Shown piece by piece: positions 54,966 to 64,000 of a stretch of DNA of 64,000 bases. Position 1 is the stretch's first letter; every line of letters begins with the position of its first letter. The notes under the pieces are model-generated. The model was not told the origin of the DNA. It was given only the letters and a program-made list of their open reading frames with translations, and did no database searches. Source of the DNA: Codonopsis lanceolata (lineage: Eukaryota; Streptophyta; Magnoliopsida; Asterales; Campanulaceae); contig CM028379.1 of NCBI GenBank assembly GCA_013146195.2, positions 89,509,401 through 89,573,400 of the forward strand, in the 5' to 3' direction. The position numbers and the translations under genes were made by a program.

Positions 54966-57582
54966 ACTTTTCTGGTCCTTCTTCTTTGCAGCTTTTGCAT
55001 TTTTCACCCTTTCTTCAATTCTTCACTTAAAGCCTCATGAATTCCATAATTCCATCTAAAACCCTGAAACTCACAATTAAACTCCAAAACACATATTAGT
55101 AGTCAAAAGCTTTGTGGAATTGCTATTTCTAAGCTGTATAAGTACCTTATAGATGCGTATAAAATACATCTATCAAATACCCCAAAACTTAGATTTTGCT
55201 CGTCCACGAGTAAACAACGACTAATAAATACAAGAGCGATTAAATTACAAAAACTAACAAAAAATCTTTTTTTAGGGTGACACTATTTACACTCCTTTAT
55301 AAACCCATAAACTCAAGGAGACTCTAACGAGTGACTCGATTATGTAGATAAATACAAAAACTATTAAATACAAAAACAGATAACTAAAATTACTCCAAAG
55401 CAATAAATACAGATCAAATTTTTTGGATCATTCTCAAGTCACAATAGCATGGATATTTTGATTTGCCTCGGGAAGATGCTCAACACATGTGTATAGACTC
55501 ACCCAAATATCATATTGACTTACACTCAATCCTGCGACCGATGCCAAAATCTCCGTGTGTGTGTGCTCACCAATAATGAAGATCTTCCAACTTAAATAGT
55601 TTTATTAAGCTAAGCACAACATTCATTATTTAAAATCACATTTTCAATAAAAACATGTGCATCACAGAGTATGTAATTTACCATCCGAACCCGGTCTATC
55701 ATAGAACGAGAGAACACAATGGATTTTAAATACATACACATCCATCCCATGCACTTCCTATGTATGACATACAATGTTTTTATATCTCATTTACTTAAAT
55801 AGCTAAGATTATGCTAACACAGTGAGCTATGGTGAAAAGTATGAATATATGAAGTGTGGATCAATTTACATATGTCACAATCAAATTAACCAACACAAGC
55901 AACTGGTAAAAGAATCAATAGGACTTTATTAAGCTTGTAATGTAAGCCCTTGGTGTTGGGGGATATGAAGGAAATGGAATAGAATACAAAGTGAGAGAGT
56001 AAGACTACCTTTTTTCCCATTTGCTTCTACAACATGTAGTAATATTTCCCATTAGGCTAGGACCTGCAAAGACCACAAGTGGGGAGTTTCCCCCAAACTT
56101 GCATTTTTCAATACATATGGTAAAAACAACTAGCGACCATTTCTTGAGATGACTTTCCTTAATATATCTATATTTTTCTTGAAAGTTATGTTTTCATTTG
56201 AATCTTCTTGCACTATTTTTCTTCTCATCATCCTTCGTCGCACCTATTTTTTTCATTTTCATCATTTTTTTAAAAAAATTGTGACTACGACGAAGAAGAA
56301 TAAATCATAGGGAGATTATCTTTATAACAGCTGTCCCATGAGATCATTTCCCCACCCAAATTCCATTCTCTCTAAGGGTAGGTTAAAGTGTGTAAGCTTT
56401 AAGAGTTAAATTAATGTGGGTAAAAAAAACGAAGTCGAATGGGGGTTTGTTGTATGCTTAGCATACATCATTCTTTATTTAAGCTGAAAAGGGGACACTA
56501 CGGATATTTTTAGTAAGGTCGGGAAATTTATAGGCTCAAATGATCCAAAGATGACCTAAATTATATCCTAATGTCAGAATTACTCATGCCAGTTTTTAAG
56601 AAAGTAAACACACATAAAATATCATATCCATTATGACAGTTGTGGAATTTAAGATTTAGCATTACTGGATTTCACATAAGCATTTACTAGAAAAGAGGTA
56701 GGGACAATCGAGGCTAACATGTAGTCACGATTCAAAAGTGTGCTTGAGATATATTAGTAAGAAAAATCAAAGGAATCTAACTATCATGCAATTGACCCTA
56801 AGTTACAATTCAATGCAACAATCATATCGGGATGTCTATTCATCATATTCTTGTGCACCAAACCAGCCTCACTAGAATGAAATGTGCACTATAAACTTAG
56901 TAAAAACATTCAAATTTTCCGATAATCATGACTGGGAAAAGTGCAAAAGGGTTTGGAGAATATCGAAAAATTCCACAGACTCGAGTGAGTTCCAGAATGA
57001 TCTATGGAAAAGTTATGTGCTTCATTGCACTAAATCATCATTGACTGAAGTTCCCATACTAGGACTCAAGAATGAAAATTTTGAATTAATTTTTTTTAAT
57101 TTTTTTAATTTTTTTAAATATTTAAATATTTTTCTTTTAAGAAAGTTGGAGATAATTGATGACCCAATTGATGATGGGTTCCCGAAGGAACCAATTTTTT
57201 CCTAGTGTATTCTGGTCATGACAACATCTCCAAAAATAGGCAAAAAGCAAGAAAATCGAGAGAGGAGAAGAGACGATAGAGGAGCAAAAATTGTCCCGCA
57301 CCCTAAATAATATAGCACAACTCCACTCCTTCTTAGGCTGGGTCTTGTAAAGACATTGGACTTAGAATCCCCCCCCCCAAACTTAACTTCTATTTTGCCC
57401 CTAAAATTGAGAGTTATCCTATAAGGGGATTGATGGAAGATAAATATCGAAAGGACATAGCTGGTCCACCTAATGAAAGAGGAAGAAACTTGTGCTTCGA
57501 CTCATGGTGAGTCGGAACGAAATAACAAAGAGGAAGGAACTCGAGTAGAGTGTCGTTTGGCATGCCATGGAAGACACCTATA

Positions 57583-59505
57583 TGTAGACACCCCAATTTC
57601 GTACCCCCTGGTATGTAACATGACATGCGATATCGAGACCTGTTAAAACTTAACAAATGTCAAGTTACAGGGTTTAAGAATGTAAAAGGAAAAGCAGGAT
57701 GCGTAAAATAGTAAAATGCAGGGGCCAAAGTGTCAAAAATCAAGCTAAAAAGGGATCCAGGCGCCACCACCAAGCATACCTGGCGCGGTGCCCATAGCTC
57801 AAATAGTGCACTCTGTTTTGACATTTTGTACAAGCTCTCAAGCGTGCGGTACAAGCTGATGAAGCACAAAGAATAAATTTTAAAGACGATGAGGTCTCTT
57901 CTTCAGCCTATAAATAGAGGGCTTCGGCTTCAGAATTGGGGGCCGAAAAATCACTCACCCATAACGCACAATGTTTATTTTATGCAGTGAGAGTGATTGT
58001 GAGAAAGAGAGAGTCCCCTCCTCCTATAAGCCTCGAAGCTCTACCAAGTCTCCTCCAAACTCAAATCCAACCGGTCAAAGTGAACTTTAGCTTTCCAGCT
58101 AGGATTTCACCCTGTTTTCCTGGTCCAAAAATCCCAAAAATAGCATTTGTTCTACCCGAATCCAGAGGCCAAATCCGCTAGAAGCAAGCAGTTGCTCTGC
58201 CCGATTTCCGCCAGTAGCAAGCAAACAACAGCAAAAACGCAAGCAGTTGCTACACTCGTTTTACGGTGCATGAAAGCAACTTTCGGAAGCAGTTATTCTA
58301 CCCGAATCGCAACAGCAACAAAAGACTCCCTCTCCCGGAAGGACAGAACGAGCACACCCTACGCTCTTAAAGGTAAGCCTTTAAGAGTTTCTATATAAAA
58401 ATGCTATTTTCATCCAGCCCAATGTAAAAAATATAAGCAGTTGTGCTGCCCGAATTTTTATAGAAAATAGCATTAAAAAGAGCCATTATTATGACCAAAT
58501 ATTTTTAAATGTATTTGTAATTACTGAAAGGAGGCGGCTGCAAGTTTGTAAATAATGTAGATACAGATATATCTGCTTTTAATGCTTTATTTCATTTGCT
58601 AGATAAATATAATAAAAACATATTTTAGTCAAAAACCATTTTTGAGACCGAAATGGCGAGTTGGGTGCCTAACACCTTCCCACCACGTAACTTAGCCTCC
58701 GAACCCTTTTTACAAACTCTGGTTATTTTTTGTTTTTCTTTATTTCTCCTTAAAATAAAGATGACGACTCTGTTATAACATTTTGGATCACAGTGAGGCC
58801 CTCAACATCCTTTTTTTGCACTTTTCCGTTTTCCCCTAAACAAGGGACGATGAGAATGAAAAGGATGATGTATTTTATGTATCTTGTTTTCCTCTAAACA
58901 AGGGATGATGAGATACGGGGAAGCCCAATGCACTCATAGCGATCCAAAATAAGCCTAAGGTCATGGTGAGGCTCGCAACATCCTTTTTTTGCACTTTCCC
59001 GTTTTACCCTAAACAAGGGACGATAGAAATGAAAAGGGTGATGCATTTTCTGTATCTTGTTTTCCCCTAAATAAGGGAGGGTGAGATATGGAAAAATCCA
59101 ATGCACTCATAATGACCTAGGGCAATTTTCAAAAGTCCACAGTGAGGCAGGACGTGTTCCCACGCGCCTTCGCAACATCCTTTTTTTGCACTTTTCCGTT
59201 TTCCTCTAAACAAGGGAAGATGAGACTGAAAAGAGTGATGCATTTTCTGTATCTTATTTTCCCCTAAAAAAGGGAGGGTGAGAAACGGAAAAATCCAAAG
59301 CTCTCATAATGGACCAAAGCTCACTCGGTGACTGAGACGTATTAAACGCGTTTTTTTGACAACATTCTTTCTGCACTTTTAATTTCGTCTTCCCCTAAAC
59401 AAGGGAGAATGGAATGGAAAGCGTGATGTCCTTCCGCATGCCACGTTCCCCTAAGAAAGGGCGCGCGGGGTCCGGGAGCGATCCGGGGCACCCACACTTT
59501 ATTTC
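57583..59505 (+). mobile_element. LTR plus leader of a Tat/Ogre-like element (copy 2)
   Basis: Homologous over its length to 36606-38403: TGTAGACACCCCAATTTCGT start, TATA-like CTATAAATAGAGGGC at 57908, GGGTGCCTAACACCTTCCC at about 58663, and four diverged repeats (58800-59490) each with CCCTAAACAAGGG hairpin pairs. It ends near GGGCGCGCGGGG...CACCCACACTTTATTT, as does copy 1 (GGGAACCCATATTTAT). It is inserted in or beside the Athila-type region; no target duplication was found. Confidence 0.6.
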
Positions 59506-59509
59506 TCTG

Positions 59510-60500
59510 TACTAGGCCTGACCATTCGTAGAAGTAGTTCTGGTCAGCGCGCATCTGCGCGATCTGTTGCTGGATCATCCGTTGATCAAATCCAAGCTCA
59601 TCCACTCGATTGGAGAGGGCCTCTAAAGGATCCCCCTCGTCCTCAATGTTAGCCTCTTGAGGCTCTTCATATGGTCCCCTCTCATGTGGTCGACATGGGT
59701 GATAAAAAAGAAGCGTCACAATAATGTCGGACAGTGCCCGTACCCTCTTTGAATCCAGAGTCCAAATGACTCAAGCCCCCCTACACAACCCATTAATTAA
59801 ACTAGGGAAAAGGAATCCCGAGTTTGTCTTGCTGGCAATGATGCCGTGAATCTGGGCGTTGATCAAGTGCCCAACATTAACAGAACCACCTAACAGGATT
59901 GTGTAGATCAAAATAGCCCTATGCCACGACATTGTGTATTGGTGGCTGGATGGCATAAGGCGTGCATAAATAAATTTAAACACAACTTTAGTCGCGTTCG
60001 TCAATCGGGCTTCGTCCATGGTGCATGGTTCATACGGTGGACCTTGATGATAGGTCTAAACAGTATCAAGAGTTGCGATTAACTCATTTATCTCCTGAAC
60101 AGAGATTTGATGGACAATGTTGGCATTGTAGGCATCGGTGCCCTCGAAATTGGGAGTGCCAAAATAATGATTAATACTAAAAGGCGAAAAGTTTACACTC
60201 GTATTTCGGATAGTACTAGAATTAGACACCCTATCGGTTGTGGAGACACGCCCGTTGGCGTAGAACTCACGAACAATGGCCACGATGGCCAATTCCAGGG
60301 TCGCGCAGAGATTTGACCATCTCCGTTGGCAAAGAAATCAGGAAGGTCAAAGTCTAAATGCTTAAATCATATCTTAGGGATTATGCTCTTGGAGAGCTTC
60401 CTAGAGTAGCTATCCGTAACCTCAATAGAGTCAAACCTAAAGGTATCTTAATCAAGCTCTCTACGGAGCGGGAAGTGGACGGGCCGATGGTTCTACGCTT
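59510..60500 (-). pseudogene. Putative plant transposon protein domain (Transposase_32-like) ORF fragment
   Basis: Minus-strand pieces in different frames. At 60056-60292: AIVAIVREFYANGRVSTTD with SVNFSPFSINHYFG. At 59771-60019: VVFKFIYARLMPSSHQYTMS, then LLGGSVNVGHLINAQIHGII and SGFLFPSLINGLCRGA. At 59520-59719: DELGFDQRMIQQQIAQMRAD. Together they match the plant-specific domain often found in ORFs linked to Athila-type elements (EFYAN..., LMPTSH..., FPSLIT.LC). Frameshifts make it non-functional. The 3' end is cut where the repeat at 57583-59505 begins. Confidence 0.7.
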
Positions 60501-61460
60501 GGGGGCCATGGGGAAGGCTTACAAAAATGCTATCTAAAAAAATCAGAAAATCCAACAAGGAAAAAAAACATGCATATATAAAAATCAATTACGTAGCCTA
60601 TCACCCTAACATGCAAAATTTTGCAAATCAAAATTTTCTAAAGTATAAGAGATAGAAGATACTTGGTAGTGCATAATTAAATCCACAATGTTGGATTCGG
60701 CCGGAATTGACGAAGCTTCCGTCAACAATGGTGGAGCAAGGTCTTCAAGCTTCCATGGATGAAGGGAGTGAGATGGAGGTGAAATGGGTTGGGGAGGCTT
60801 GGAGAAACTCACCACACCTGAGATCTTGGTTGGGATTACAACTTGAGTCGCTGGATTTTTGAGAGAGAGAGAACAGGTAGCTGTAGATGAAGAGTTGTTG
60901 AATTCTTTTGATTTTCGGTGCACTGTTTGCGAAGGCAGCATCAGCTTTATATAAGGGTACCTTGCGGCCGCAAGGTCCTTGAGGCTTGCGGTCGCAAGTT
61001 TCACAGTTATTGTGGCACATATGCTGATGTCGGCTTGCGGGGACAAGGTATGGTAGCTTGCGACCGCATGAGTACCGAACCGTTTGAATTACATGAAGCC
61101 TTGCAGCCGCAAGGTATGGTTATATTGCCTTCGCAAGGTTCACAAATTTTGTGTCCTTAATTGGGAGGCTTTCATTCATTTCAGCATTATCTTCATTTTC
61201 ATCCGTCCATTAACATTCCGTTACGGCCGTTTCTTTCCTGCACTCTAAAAATTCTACAAAAAAACTAGATTAAACTAAAATATTAGATGACAAATAAATT
61301 CAACACTACGATGTTTTTCACCCCCAAAATATGCCATAACCGGAAAACATTTAATTTAAATGCTCATAATCAAATAAGATGGAGAAAAACATAATTAAAT
61401 TACACTACGAAAGCAATTAAAATCAATCAAAGAGGGTTGCTTCCCACCTAGCGCACTTGT
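60501..61460 (-). mobile_element. Athila 3' non-coding region with palindrome cluster
   Basis: GGTTGCTTCCCACCTAGCGC at 61434, just downstream of pol on minus, is typical of Athila. At 60960-61140 at least six CTTGCGGCCGCAAG-like motifs occur: CTTGCGGCCGCAAG, CTTGCGGTCGCAAG, CTTGCGGGGACAAG, CTTGCGACCGCATG, CTTGCAGCCGCAAG, TTGCCTTCGCAAG. The open frame at 60606-61046 has no recognisable domain. Confidence 0.6.
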
Positions 61461-62640
61461 TTAACGTCTTTGGCTCGATCTAACTTCAAACCTATTCCAT
61501 CGGGGTTCAGTGTCAGAGAGACAAATGAGTTCAATTGTCTTCTCAACTGACATGAGTTCAAAATAAGGTTTGAGATGATGACCATTCACCTTAAATATTT
61601 CATTAGATTTGGGGTTCCTTACGTCAACTGTTCCATGTGGATAAGTGCGTACTATTATAAATGGACCGGACCATTTTGATTTTAGCTTACCTGGAAATAA
61701 TCTTAGTCTAGAATTGAAAAGGAGAACCTTTAATCCTAGACGTAATATTTTTGATTGATTCTCATATCGTGGTATCATTTGGTCTTTTCCTTATAAGTTT
61801 TCACATTTTCGTACGAATTTAGCCTATATTCTTCGAGCTCGTTTAGCTGGAACAGACGTTCCTCCCCTGCTAAAGTTAAATCTAATTTAAGAGATTTAAT
61901 AGCCCAAAAGGCTCTATGTTTAATTTCAACATGGAGGTGGCACACTTTGCCATAGACCATTCTATAAGGACTCATTCCAATCGGATTCTTATAGGCTGTT
62001 CTATATGCCCAAAGAGCATCATTAAGCTTTAATATCCAATCCTTTCTATTTGATCTAACATTTTTTTCAAGGACTCCCTTGATTTGCTGATTACTAACCC
62101 CAACTTGGCTAGAAGGCCCAGAAGTCTGAGGATAATATGAAGTAGCCAACTTGTGAGTGACACCATGTTTCCTAAGGCACGCATTCATCAAATGATTGGT
62201 GAAATACGTTCCTTGATAATTAATAATAGCCTTTGGTATTCCATACCTACTGAATATTTCATCACACAAAAACTTGACAACCACTTGGCCATCATTTGTG
62301 TAGGTAGGAATGACTTATATCCATTTCGATACATAGTCCACCGCAACTAAGATATATTCAAAACCATGTGAGACTGGAAAAAGGGCCCATAAAGTCAATA
62401 CCCAAAACATAAAAAAATTCAATTACAAGATTGTAATGCAATGGCATCTCATTCCTTTTACCGATTCCGCCAGTCCTTTGAGACTTATTACACGTTTTAC
62501 AAAATATTTCAGCATCTCTAAAAATAAAAGGCCAATATAAACCAAATTGTAGAATTTTTCTAGCAGTCTTACTACTACTAAAGTGTCCACCACAAGAGTA
62601 TTCGTGGCAGAATGCCAAAATATTTTGTTGTTAATGGTCC
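61461..62640 (-). pseudogene. Athila integrase, inactivated
   Basis: At 62358-62618 the zinc-binding part reads YSCGGHFSSSKTARKILQFG, then CKTCNKSQRTG, where the usual second Cys pair (CxxC) has become CxxS. The core at 61775-62284 has IINYQGTYF where a catalytic Asp is expected (usually isDgGtHF) and QVGVSN where the catalytic Glu should be (usually EVSN). The two pieces are in different frames with a stop near 62305. The C-terminal part (61461-61778) reads KVLLFNSRLRLFPGKLKSKW then VNGHHLKPYF, the normal Athila end. Confidence 0.9.
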
Positions 62641-62958
62641 GGGACACATCTTCTAATTAGAGAATCTGAACACATTTTGAATAAATAAGGGTCTTCCCAA
62701 AAATAATGTTTAGCATCTGCAAAAAATTTATTCATTTGATGATAATCAAAATCTGGATTTATGATATTTGTTACATGAAAATTTATGAAATCAGCATACC
62801 AAGGTTCATGATTTTTAAAAAGCTATTCGTCAGGGAAGCCTTCATTCATAACTATTTTATTGTCAAGTAATTGACGTTCAAGTAAGGGTAAACATTCTAA
62901 TTTGGACAGATGATCAGCAATAACATTTTATGTTCCCCTTTTATCCTTAATTGTTATG
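62641..62958 (-). pseudogene. Athila pol linker, decayed
   Basis: Connects RNase H to integrase. Short broken frames only. Confidence 0.5.
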
Positions 62959-63537
62959 TTATCTAATGAGCCTAGGTTTAGCCTCATTTTTGCTCAAAAG
63001 ATATTTTAAGACTGCATGGTCTGAAAATATAATCACCTTAGCTCCTAACAAGTAAGGACAAAATTTTTCTAGTGCAAACACAACTGTTAAAAATTCTTTT
63101 TCAGTGGTGGTGTAATTCAGTTGTGCATCGTTTAATGTCCAACTTACGTAATGTATCACATGAGGTTTCTTCTCGATTCTTTGTCCTAACACAGCCCCAA
63201 CCGCAAAATATGATGCGTTACACATGATCTCAAAAGGGAGAGACCAATCACGGCTGGTTAATATAGGGGCGGTTGTTAATTGTTCCTTTAACAAATTAAA
63301 TACATTTAAGCATTCTTGATCAAAAATAAATTCATTATTTTTTGCTAACAGATTGCATAAAGGTTTACAAAATTTTGAAAAGTGTTTTATAAATCTTCTA
63401 TAAAAACCTGTGTGACCTAGTAAACTTCTAACACCTTTGATCGTGGTTGGAGGGGGTAATTTTGAGATGACTTCTATTTTCGCTGTGTCTATCTCAATTC
63501 CCTTATTTGACACGATATGACCTAAAAAAAATTCCAT
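62959..63537 (-). pseudogene. Athila RNase H and RT connection, first Asp lost
   Basis: A 192-codon open frame. The RT thumb/connection (FFLGHIVSNKGIEIDTAKIE, SLLGHTGFYRRFIKHFSKF) leads into RNase H. The first catalytic position reads FEIMCNASYFAVGAVLGQR, where CDAS is usual, so Asp has become Asn. TEKEFLTVVFALEKF and FSDHAVLKYLL keep the other acidic residues. Confidence 0.9.
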
Positions 63538-63616
63538 GCTTAACCATAAAATGACTTTTCTCCCAACTTAGTGTTAAATTGGTCTCGCAACATCTTTTGA
63601 GAATTGATGTCAGATT

Positions 63617-63967
63617 TTATAAGCAATCATCAAATGATTTCCCAAATATCAAAAAATCGTTCATGAACACTTTTACATACCTTTCCACTAAGTCATAAAA
63701 TATTGAGATCATACATCTCTGAAAGGTAGCAGAGGCATTACATAGTCCAAAAGGCATCCTTCTATATGCAAAGGTTTCAAAATGACATAAAAAGGTAGTC
63801 TTTTCTTGGTCTTCCGGTGCAAGAGGAATTTGATTATAACCCGAAAAACCATCAATAAAACAATAATAATCATGGCCAACTAATCTTTCTAGAATTTGGT
63901 CAATGAAGGGTAAAGGAAAGTGATATTTCCTTGTGGCCGCATTTAACTTCCTTAAGTCAATGCACAT
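63617..63967 (-). pseudogene. Athila reverse transcriptase, catalytic Asp lost
   Basis: A 116-codon frame running towards the window end: MCIDLRKLNAATRKYHFPLP, DYYCFIDGFSGYNQIPLAPE (first catalytic Asp kept) and RRMPFGLCNASATFQRCM. The active-site box reads FMNDFLIFG instead of FMDDF, so one catalytic Asp is Asn. A frameshift separates it from the connection at 63537. The rest of pol and gag lie beyond the window. Confidence 0.95.
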
Positions 63968-64000
63968 CCTATAACCTGTTATAGTTCTCGTGGGAACTAA

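Larger units (their letters stand above)
53030..57580 (-). mobile_element. Athila-type non-coding region (interrupted)
   Basis: CTCGCAAGTGTACGAATCAA and AAGCAAGGGCCAAACCACAG at about 53170-53230, and CATCTATCAAATACCCCAAA at 55170, are words typical of Athila 3' non-coding DNA. The perfect palindrome TGCACCGCGGTGCA lies at about 53104-53117. The orientation follows the minus-strand pol at 61.4-64 kb. It is interrupted by the solo LTR at 54118-54915. The stretch 55200-57400 is AT-rich with only short frames, the longest at 56882-57205 and unrecognised. Confidence 0.55.

Noticed and set aside
1..64000. tRNA, rRNA or other structural RNA genes
   Set aside because: I looked for tRNA-like A/B boxes and 5S-like blocks, including in the TRIM LTR, and saw none convincing. 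Only primer-binding sites complementary to tRNA ends are present.

Overview
The window looks like repeat-rich nuclear DNA from a flowering plant, most likely a eudicot. The evidence is AT-rich intergenic DNA, GT-AG introns, Ty3/gypsy retrotransposons of Tat and Athila type, Stowaway-like and Mutator-like (MULE) elements, Helitron-type ends, and plant-only protein families (plant mobile domain, S40/DUF584 senescence regulator, Myb/SANT-like LIMYB-type protein). I cannot name the species. There is one assembly gap of exactly 100 N at 21192-21291.

Left third (1-24 kb): a Copia-like LTR fragment, then a solo LTR (2135-12529, target duplication AATTG). A structurally complete but decayed Tat-type gypsy element (2630-10698, minus strand, duplication CATTT) is nested inside that solo LTR. 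The Tat element carries a downstream array of 16 short hairpin units whose stem bases change in a compensating way. From 12.5 to 20 kb I see only repeats: a duplicated AT-rich block around an LTR-like fragment, diverged tandem repeats and two Helitron-type 3' ends. At 20.0-21.2 kb a long-TIR element encloses GC-rich, gene-like DNA and runs into the gap. A Tat-like 5' LTR and primer-binding site lie at 23.6 kb.

Middle (24-50 kb): gene A (26634-30237, five exons, about 313 aa) starts about 50 bp from the end of a 1.85 kb MULE. Gene B (46791-49316, three exons, about 293 aa) is an apparently intact LIMYB-like protein. The two genes share a related C-terminal domain. Between them, GC-rich inverted repeats at 32.7 and 41.5 kb bracket a broken plant-mobile-domain gene on plus and fragments of a FAR1/MULE-like gene, possibly with an otubain-like end, on minus. 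This may be a decayed two-gene Mutator-type transposon, now split by Tat-like and Athila-like insertions. A complete miniature LTR element (TRIM, duplication GTATC) sits at 42812-43345.

Right third (50-64 kb): a Pack-MULE (50375-51624, about 209 bp TIRs, perfect 9 bp duplication TACAAATTT) carries a nearly whole S40/DUF584 gene broken by one frameshift. Nested MITEs follow, then a large decayed Athila-type region on minus with an inserted solo LTR (duplication GAAAC). That region also holds a second copy of the 1.8-1.9 kb LTR/leader repeat seen at 36.6 kb, a plant-transposon-domain ORF fragment, and a catalytically dead Athila pol running off the window end.

The only likely working host genes are A and B. 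The captured S40 gene is the most interesting cargo. Everything else is transposon sequence or featureless AT-rich DNA.
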